NCBI GenBank assembly: GCA_041551965.1
Contig: JBFELU010000004.1
Location: 7,080 to 71,079 of the forward strand
Length of the DNA: 64,000 nucleotides
Direction of reading: 5' to 3'
From: JBFELU01 sp041551965
GTDB taxonomy: Bacteria; Actinomycetota; Acidimicrobiia; Spongiisociales; UBA11373
Positions 58,654 through 64,000 of this stretch are shown here, piece by piece; within the stretch, counting starts at the first letter, position 1; every line of letters starts with the position of its first letter. The notes beneath the pieces were generated by a model that saw only the letters and a list, made by a program, of their open reading frames with translations, was not told where the DNA came from and did not search any database. The position numbers and the translations under genes were made by a program.

Positions 58654-59322
58654 ATGCGGCACATCGTCTGGGATTGGAACGGCACCCTGTTCGACGATCT
58701 CCACATCGTCGTCGACGCCGTCAACGTCTCGCTGGGGGAACTGGGGGTCGATCCGATCGATGCCGCTGCCTATCGGGCGCACTACCGGCGCCCCGTTCAC
58801 CTGTTCTACGAGGCGCTCCTCGACCGGCCGGTGCCGCCCGACGAGATGGCCGCCATCGACACCTGGTTCCACGACGCATATCACGCTTCGTTGGACCGAG
58901 CCGGCCTCGCCCCCGACGCCCGGGCGGCGGTCGGCGCCGTGGTCAGGGCGGGAGCCACGCAGTCGGTGCTGTCGATGTGGTGGCACGATCGGCTGGTGTT
59001 GGCGGTTCGCGCCTTCGATCTCGCCGAGCACATGCTGGCGGTCGACGGTCATCGGGGTGGGCCCGGTGAGACGAAGGAACAGCACCTTCGCCACCACGTG
59101 GAGCAACTCGGGCGCCTCTACCGGGGCATCGACCGGGCCGAGATCGTTGCCGTTGGTGACATCACCGACGACGCCGCGGCCGCCGAAGCCGTCGGCATTC
59201 ACTGCGTGCTCTACGACGGCGGATCCCAGCCCCGAGCTGATCTCGAGGCCACGGGCATGCCGGTAGCGGACAGCCTCCTCGAGGCGGTGTACCTGGCTGG
59301 GGTCAGAGGGCAGCCCGGCTAG
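58654..59322 (+). CDS. HAD family hydrolase, phosphoglycolate phosphatase-like
   Basis: A 222-residue haloacid dehalogenase-type phosphatase. Motif I is IVWDWNGTLFDDLH, with Asp as nucleophile and Asn in place of the usual Asp+2's neighbour; motif II is the Ser in QSVLSMWWH; motif III Lys is in GETKEQHLRHHV; motif IV is VGDITDDAAAAEAVG. The helical cap near residues 20-80 is of type C1. Small-molecule phosphate ester hydrolysis is expected. The ATG sits at the predicted leaderless start. Confidence 0.9.
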   Translation: MRHIVWDWNGTLFDDLHIVVDAVNVSLGELGVDPIDAAAYRAHYRRPVHLFYEALLDRPVPPDEMAAIDTWFHDAYHASLDRAGLAPDARAAVGAVVRAGATQSVLSMWWHDRLVLAVRAFDLAEHMLAVDGHRGGPGETKEQHLRHHVEQLGRLYRGIDRAEIVAVGDITDDAAAAEAVGIHCVLYDGGSQPRADLEATGMPVADSLLEAVYLAGVRGQPG

Positions 59323-59331
59323 AAGGGTCGG

Positions 59332-60324
59332 TCAGCCATCGAACGGCGGGCCGTCGGGTCCCCGACGGGCAACCGCATTCCACACCGTCTCGTAGTGATC
59401 GTGGTCGAGGGGATCGACGTGTCCGAGGACGAACTCGTCCCACGATCGGCGGAGGGGATCGTCGGCGTCGGCGAACATCCACAGTCCGGCCGGAATCCGA
59501 TCCAGCACCGTGCGCAGGCTCATCGGCGTACCGACCCGGGTGCGTGCATCGGTGGAGATGAACGACTCGTTGACCTCGACGGCGAGCCGGGCGATGGTCT
59601 GCGAGAAGGGCGCTTTCATCGTGGGATAGCGCCGCGTCAGCATGGCTTCGATCTGCTCTGAGTTCGGGAACGCCTTCTGCCAGATGACCCAGCGATCCGC
59701 AAAGGCCTTGTTCAGGGTCTGGGTTCCCGCGTAGTCGCGCAGGTCCGTGGGATTCAGCGTTCCGAACAAGCGAGTGTCGTCGCGCAGCCGGACCGTCTCA
59801 CCCGTCGGCAGGTCCAGGGCCTGGTACCGGTCCAGGAGCGCATGGAGGGCAAACAGCGTCTCGGCCCCGGCCGCATTGAGCTCGGACATGTTGATGAGTG
59901 CCGGCCCCCGCAAAGCCCGGGTGATGTCGCCGTCCTCCCAGCGGCTCTCGGTACCGCCCTTGCCGTCGCCGTGCAGCTTCGTCGACCCGATGAGGGTGAT
60001 GTCGCGCACCTCGCCTGTGAGCGGGATCCGGTAGTAGGGAAGCCGCAGCATGGCCGCAAACTGTTCCAGATCGTGATCCTTCCCGGTCCCCATGTGACCC
60101 TGGAGGGCGATGTGGATCGGAGCGTCGACGACCTTGCGGCGGCGCACCGCCTCCAGCTGGGCCAACCGGTAGAGCATTCCCAGGTCCACGTAGTAGGGGT
60201 CGAGTTCGGGGATCTTGCCGGCGCGCTGGTCGTGATCGGGGAGGTCGGCGGGGACCTCGAAGACCTGGAGATCGACGGGCTTCCCCTCGCCGGTCGGGTC
60301 GGTGAACGTGATCGTGTCAGCCAC
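59332..60324 (-). CDS. MoxR-like AAA ATPase with altered Walker A and B
   Basis: A 330-residue AAA+ protein of the MoxR/CbbQ/NorQ type. Walker A reads QGHMGTGKDHDLEQ: Asp stands where Thr/Ser normally binds Mg. Walker B reads PALINMSELNAAG: Ser replaces the Asp of DE-x-N, though Glu is kept. The sensor-1 region LFGTLNPTDLRDYAGTQ is intact. ATPase activity may therefore be lost or altered. The GTG start overlaps the VWA gene by 8 nt and has GAGGAG upstream. It pairs with the upstream VWA gene, as MoxR proteins usually do with their VWA partner. Confidence 0.8.
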   Translation of the reverse strand: MADTITFTDPTGEGKPVDLQVFEVPADLPDHDQRAGKIPELDPYYVDLGMLYRLAQLEAVRRRKVVDAPIHIALQGHMGTGKDHDLEQFAAMLRLPYYRIPLTGEVRDITLIGSTKLHGDGKGGTESRWEDGDITRALRGPALINMSELNAAGAETLFALHALLDRYQALDLPTGETVRLRDDTRLFGTLNPTDLRDYAGTQTLNKAFADRWVIWQKAFPNSEQIEAMLTRRYPTMKAPFSQTIARLAVEVNESFISTDARTRVGTPMSLRTVLDRIPAGLWMFADADDPLRRSWDEFVLGHVDPLDHDHYETVWNAVARRGPDGPPFDG

Positions 60325-62419
60325 TGCTGCTCCTCGGGATCGGGTCATCGTAGAGCATGCTCTGGTTGACCCACCAGGTATCGCCCCCGGCGAGTGCGAT
60401 GCTCTTGCGGAGGGCGGAACGGACGCCGTAGACCATGGCACGGGTGAGCTCGATCGGCCGCTCCACGATCTGATTGCGGGAGTAGGCCATCTGCACGGTC
60501 GCGTCCCCGATGCCGATGCCGAGCACGGTCGTGCCCCCGTACTCTGCCGCATCGACCGCTGCGGCCAGTGCTTCGACCGACCCGCGTGTCATGCCGTCGG
60601 CGAGTACCACCAGCATCCGGACCTCGGTGTTGCGCCGATGGAGCCGTTCCGCCGCGTGCGTGACGTTGATCTCATCGACGTTGGCGGCTTTCTCGAACAT
60701 CGAGACCGGCGGCGCCTCGGCGGGAGCCCGCCGGGCCTCGATGGCTGCTTCCTGCGGCCGGGAGGCCGTCCAGAACAAACCTGCGAGACCCGCTTCGGCG
60801 GCCCCCCAGGCCTCGTCGAAGCTCTTGACGAGGTAGTGGTTGACCGTTCGGGTCAGACGGTCGGCGGCCCCTCCCTGGCTCCGCCGCAGGCCGCCGCGGG
60901 TGCTGTGGAGGCGATCCACGAAGGTCTGCTCACTGTCGTCGACCCGGGCGGCAAAGGCGCGATTGAAGATCGACACCTCGAATTCCACCTGGAGCTCGTC
61001 GCACAGGTGGGCCAGGGTCCATGCGCCGAGGACGGCGGTTGCCAACGCCCACGGGGCCCGCCTTCCGCCCGGAAGCGGGCGGGGCTGCAGCATGCTGGCC
61101 GACCCGTCCACGAGCAGGCTCACTGCGTAGGCCCGCCGGGTCGGGAGCGAGCGTCGCTCGTACATGCGTTGATAGAGGCCGGCTCCCAGGAACAGGGCCG
61201 CGTAGGGCGAGAGGTCGCCGGCGTCGTAGCCGGAGCGGAGCCCCCGGCGCTGATTGGCGATGAAGAGGGGATACAGCTCGCCGGAGATGTGCCGCCGGCC
61301 GACCGACCACTGCTCGGCGGCCTCGTCGAGGGCATCTCTCCCCCGGAGACCGAAGTGACCGAACCGGTGAGGGAATCGATCGATGATCAGCTTGCCCCTC
61401 TGGCCGGTCGGCAAGTACACGTCGGGTGCCTCGCTCACCCGGAGGATCTGATCGGTGGCCGGGTCCCCTCCGGTGTCGGCTTGGTCGGGCCTGCCCTGCA
61501 GGTTCTCGGCCGCCTGAGCGGCCCGGCGGGTCTGGTCGTGGCTCTCGACGTCGGCCAGGATCGGGGTGACCAGTCGCACCGAGTCCACACCGTCGGCGAT
61601 GTCGTCCTGGTCCTGCTCCTCTCGCTGCTCGCGTTCCGTCTTGGTCTCGTGGCGTGAGGCTTCGGTGAGGAGCCCGTGGAGGCGAGCCACGGCCAACAAC
61701 TCGAGCGTCACCCCGGCCGTCTCCCACGGCCCATCGGCTTCCGCCGCCCGGTCGATGAGCTCTCGGGCATCCTCGAGGGCGGCCGCCACCGGGGGATCGG
61801 TGTTGCGCTGCAGGCCGTCGACGTCCTGATAGCCGCCGACGGCCAGGAAACAGGACAGCGCGTACTGGCCCATCGGCCGGGCGCGACCCATGGCGGCGGG
61901 AGCCGAGGCGATGTACAGGTCGGCGAGTACGGACCGGGCACCGGGGTAGACGGCGAGATTGTGGGACTCCTGGCGGGCGTCCTCGATGGCGAGGAAGAGC
62001 GCTTCGGCGGCCGGCCCGGCGGCCCGCTCCAGGGCATCGAGAAGCGGCACCGGATCGTCGGGCGGCGGCTCGTCGTGGTCGGGAAACCACTCGGCCGGGA
62101 GGGGTCGCGGCTCGTCGAAGTCGGTGGCGACCATGTGCACCGCCTCGTGGAGCGCAGCGGCGAGGGCCACCTCGTCGGGGGTGACCGGGGCCGATCGGGC
62201 GTAGGCGGCCTGGAAAACCCCCGGGTCGAGGACGATCTCGCCGGGTTCGGCCGAAGCGTGGGATCCGAGCCGCACCCTGAGCGCTTCGTCGCCGGACAAC
62301 GATCGGGCGAAGCGGGTGACGGCCGGGGCCACCCGCTGGTAGCGGGCGACCACGGCCTCGATGAGGCGTTCCTCGGGGGGGAGGATCTCGGTCAGCAGCG
62401 GCTGTTCGGCTTCACGCAC
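60317..62419 (-). CDS. VWA-domain protein with HExxH motif (MoxR partner)
   Basis: A 700-residue protein with three visible parts. The N-terminal region has HEAVHMVATD near residue 90, a zincin-like HExxH motif. A charged Glu/Asp/Gln-rich linker (KTEREQREEQDQDDIADG) occurs near 265. The C-terminal VWA domain has the MIDAS motif DGSAS (VSLLVDGSASMLQPR) near 445 and the later Asp in LADGMTRGSVEAL near 605. It resembles CobT/CoxE-type VWA proteins that work with MoxR ATPases in metal-cofactor insertion or complex assembly. The client is not identified. Confidence 0.8.
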   Translation of the reverse strand: MREAEQPLLTEILPPEERLIEAVVARYQRVAPAVTRFARSLSGDEALRVRLGSHASAEPGEIVLDPGVFQAAYARSAPVTPDEVALAAALHEAVHMVATDFDEPRPLPAEWFPDHDEPPPDDPVPLLDALERAAGPAAEALFLAIEDARQESHNLAVYPGARSVLADLYIASAPAAMGRARPMGQYALSCFLAVGGYQDVDGLQRNTDPPVAAALEDARELIDRAAEADGPWETAGVTLELLAVARLHGLLTEASRHETKTEREQREEQDQDDIADGVDSVRLVTPILADVESHDQTRRAAQAAENLQGRPDQADTGGDPATDQILRVSEAPDVYLPTGQRGKLIIDRFPHRFGHFGLRGRDALDEAAEQWSVGRRHISGELYPLFIANQRRGLRSGYDAGDLSPYAALFLGAGLYQRMYERRSLPTRRAYAVSLLVDGSASMLQPRPLPGGRRAPWALATAVLGAWTLAHLCDELQVEFEVSIFNRAFAARVDDSEQTFVDRLHSTRGGLRRSQGGAADRLTRTVNHYLVKSFDEAWGAAEAGLAGLFWTASRPQEAAIEARRAPAEAPPVSMFEKAANVDEINVTHAAERLHRRNTEVRMLVVLADGMTRGSVEALAAAVDAAEYGGTTVLGIGIGDATVQMAYSRNQIVERPIELTRAMVYGVRSALRKSIALAGGDTWWVNQSMLYDDPIPRSSSG

Positions 62420-62497
62420 AGCCGGTCATTCTCCCACGATCGGTCGGTTCGGGACGGCGCGCCGACGCCTGAGAGTGCATCTTGCCCGCCTCCCCGA

Positions 62498-62503
62498 TAC
62501 AAT
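62498..62503 (+). promoter_or_regulatory. -10-like box TACAAT of the ABC binding-protein gene
   Basis: TACAAT lies 64 nt before the ATG at 62567. A leader of about 55 nt would carry two purine-rich sites (GGGAGG and AAGAGG). No clear -35 box is seen. Confidence 0.35.
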
Positions 62504-62566
62504 CGCCCGACCATCCCGGCGCTCGCGCCGGGCATGTGGGAGGAAAGACCACCAAAGAGGATGACA

Positions 62567-63958
62567 ATGAAGAAGAGACATCTACTGGCGCTGCTGTTTG
62601 CATTTGCGCTGGTCGTCGCCGCCTGTGGTGACGACGACGACGCTGCTGATACGACTGCGGCTCCAACCACTACAGAGGCGGCCACCACCACCGAGGCGGC
62701 GACCACCACCGAAGCGGCCACCACCACCGAAGCCGGCCCGGAGTTCCCGCCGGCGGCGGGACCGCTCGGCGGCGTGCTGATCGAGGCCGGTGAGGCGGTC
62801 CAGATCCGGGCGCTGCAGGCGATCTCGGGTGCGGTCGAGTTCCTCGGCGTCGACCAGGTGCGCGGCACCGAGCTGGCCATTGAGGACTATGGCCAGCTCC
62901 TCGGCCATGACGTGGACCTGGGCACCGTCGAGGACGACCTGTGCAATGCCGAGGGCGGCCAGGCGGGCGCCCAGGCGATTGCAGCCCAGGAGGGCGTGCT
63001 CGGCGTGATCGGCACAACCTGCTCCGGTGCTGCCGTTCCGGCAGCGGGGATCCTCTCTGAGGCGGGCCTCGTGCTCATCTCGGGGTCGAACACCTCGCCG
63101 TCGCTGACATCCGACCTGCAGGGCAACGCCAACCCGGCGTGGCAGCCCGGGTACTACCGGACGGCGCACAACGACCTGTTCCAGGGTGCCGCGGCCGCCC
63201 AGTACGCGTTCGAGACGATCGGTGTGACCACCGCAGCGGCCATCCACGACGGCGACCCTTACACCGAGGGTCTGGCGGCGGCCTTCTCGGCCTCCTTCGA
63301 GGAGTTGGGCGGAACCGTCACCACCTTCGTGGGTGTGAACAAGGGCGACACCGACATGGTGCCGGTGCTCACCGAGGTGGCGCAGGGCTCGCCCGAGGTC
63401 ATCTACTTCCCGATCTTCCCGCCGGAGGGTGACTTCATCATCCAGCAGGTGGGCGGAGTGGCCGGTCTCGAAGACGTGATCCTGTTCGGTGCCGATGGTC
63501 TGTTCATCACGGACTTCTTGGGGCTGGAGGAGTCCGCGGGCATGTACTTCTCGGGCCCCGACCTGCAGTTCGCAGGGAGCGGGTACACCGGCGTGTCGTA
63601 CACCGACTTCAGGGCCCGGTACGAGGAGACCTACGGTGAACCGCCGCTGGCGGCGTTCCACGCCCACACCTACGACGCCACGATGATGCTGCTGAGCTCC
63701 ATCGAGGCCGTAGCCGTCGAGCAGGACGGGGCACTGTGGGTCGACCGTCAGGCGCTGCGCGATGAGTTGTACGCGCTGAGCGGGTTCTCCGGCGTGACCG
63801 GAATCCTCGGCTGTGACGCCTTCGGCGACTGTGGGTCGCAGGCAGTCGCGATCTTCTACCACACCGACTCCGCCTCGGCGGATGCGTTGGCAGATGCGAC
63901 CGTGTGCGCCAAGTCGACGCTGGAGACCGGCTTCGAGATCCTGGCCTCCTGCCCGTAG
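62567..63958 (+). CDS. Branched-chain amino acid-type ABC substrate-binding lipoprotein
   Basis: A 463-residue extracellular solute-binding lipoprotein of the LivK/Peripla_BP_6 type. The signal peptide MKKRHLLALLFAFALVVAAC ends in a lipobox VAAC, followed by an acidic GDDDDAAD and a Thr/Glu/Ala repeat linker. The binding domain (about 75-463) shows LGVIGTTCSGAAVPAAGILS near 145 and AAIHDGDPYTEGLAAAFSAS near 225. It probably delivers amino acids or amides to a LivHMGF transporter beyond the right edge. AGAGG lies 6 nt before 62567, so it is preferred over ATG 62561. Confidence 0.9.
   Translation: MKKRHLLALLFAFALVVAACGDDDDAADTTAAPTTTEAATTTEAATTTEAATTTEAGPEFPPAAGPLGGVLIEAGEAVQIRALQAISGAVEFLGVDQVRGTELAIEDYGQLLGHDVDLGTVEDDLCNAEGGQAGAQAIAAQEGVLGVIGTTCSGAAVPAAGILSEAGLVLISGSNTSPSLTSDLQGNANPAWQPGYYRTAHNDLFQGAAAAQYAFETIGVTTAAAIHDGDPYTEGLAAAFSASFEELGGTVTTFVGVNKGDTDMVPVLTEVAQGSPEVIYFPIFPPEGDFIIQQVGGVAGLEDVILFGADGLFITDFLGLEESAGMYFSGPDLQFAGSGYTGVSYTDFRARYEETYGEPPLAAFHAHTYDATMMLLSSIEAVAVEQDGALWVDRQALRDELYALSGFSGVTGILGCDAFGDCGSQAVAIFYHTDSASADALADATVCAKSTLETGFEILASCP
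62681..62734 (+). repeat. Three tandem 18-bp units encoding a Thr-Glu-Ala linker
   Basis: Units at 62681-62698, 62699-62716 and 62717-62734 share the pattern GC-N-ACCACCACCGA-R-GC-N and encode ATTTEA. They form the flexible linker between the lipidated Cys and the binding domain. Confidence 0.85.
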
Positions 63959-64000
63959 GTCTCGTAGTCAATTGACCAAGGCAATGCGCCCGGTCCCGCA

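Noticed and set aside
1..64000. tRNA or rRNA genes, CRISPR arrays, insertion sequences, integrases or phage genes
   Set aside because: Reading both strands I found no cloverleaf-like sequence with a T-loop GGTTCRA in a suitable context, no regular spaced repeats and no transposase or recombinase motifs. Short GGTTCGA-like matches lie within protein genes. A tRNA-finding program would be decisive.
63959..64000. GTCAATTGAC palindrome in the last 42 bases
   Set aside because: A 10-bp dyad is too short to interpret at the window edge, and the following gene is not visible.

Overview
The window is a contiguous piece of a high-GC bacterial chromosome, about 60 protein genes packed on both strands with many 1-11 nt gene overlaps. 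I see no rRNA, tRNA, CRISPR array, insertion sequence, integrase or phage gene. Gene content points to Actinomycetota, and I would guess a deep lineage such as Acidimicrobiia: two LLM (F420-type) oxidoreductases, a DUF4032 kinase-like protein, MurT/GatD, an actinobacterial-type SerC, a TIGR03084 DinB-like protein, a BMP-type nucleoside ABC system and trypsin-RTX secretion. The class assignment is inference from gene content and base composition, not from a marker gene.

Layout. 1-4.1 kb: end of a BMP/PnrA-type ABC importer operon (binding protein, double ATPase, two permeases). 4.1-7.3 kb: UPF0173 metallo-hydrolase, PAC2 protein and an orphan histidine kinase with a C-terminal helix-hairpin-helix-like tail, all on the minus strand. 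7.3-12.5 kb: a Gly/Asn/Asp-rich cell-surface protein, a DUF1918-like small protein, a tightly overlapped FAD-oxidoreductase / small membrane protein / HTTM unit, and an LLM oxidoreductase. 12.5-17.2 kb: a ribbon-helix-helix protein, a membrane protein with an internal duplication, an aldo/keto reductase and a TPP enzyme. 17.2-19.3 kb: an iron module, a DtxR-FeoA regulator with a perfect palindrome over its start codon, followed by a FeoB that lacks the GTPase domain. 19.3-24 kb: PAP2 phosphatase, flippase-like protein, 5'-nucleotidase, MscS channel. 24-30 kb: a methyltransferase remnant, a secreted trypsin-RTX protease, then PlsY-like, DegV, archease and RtcB. 30-37 kb: MFS, SixA, lysoplasmalogenase, glycolipid-binding protein, SerC, aspartate aminotransferase, AroQ, LplA. 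37-44 kb: ABC exporter, MurT-GatD, LLM oxidoreductase, ACT protein, lipoprotein, NUDIX. 44-49 kb: USP, flavin reductase, NERD-like protein, DUF4032 kinase-like protein, deoxyribosyltransferase, ALDH. 49-59 kb: Lhr helicase, agmatinase family, a possible PD-(D/E)XK protein, BtpA, TIGR03084, LOG, HAD. 59-64 kb: a MoxR-like ATPase with altered Walker motifs paired with a VWA/HExxH protein, then a branched-chain-amino-acid-type binding lipoprotein.

The strongest cross-cutting signal is promoter architecture. At 17 start codons a TANNNT hexamer sits exactly 6 or 7 nt upstream, the spacing expected for leaderless transcripts, and this settles several GTG starts. In two places the TAG stop codon of the preceding gene is itself the first half of the next gene's -10 box. 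The best candidates for unusual biology are the GTPase-free FeoB with its operator, the MoxR/VWA pair with Walker-motif substitutions, the alternative hairpins ahead of the gene at 29733, and the eight-codon leaderless leader ORF ahead of the PlsY-like gene. I do not see a convincing new defence or mobile system in this window.
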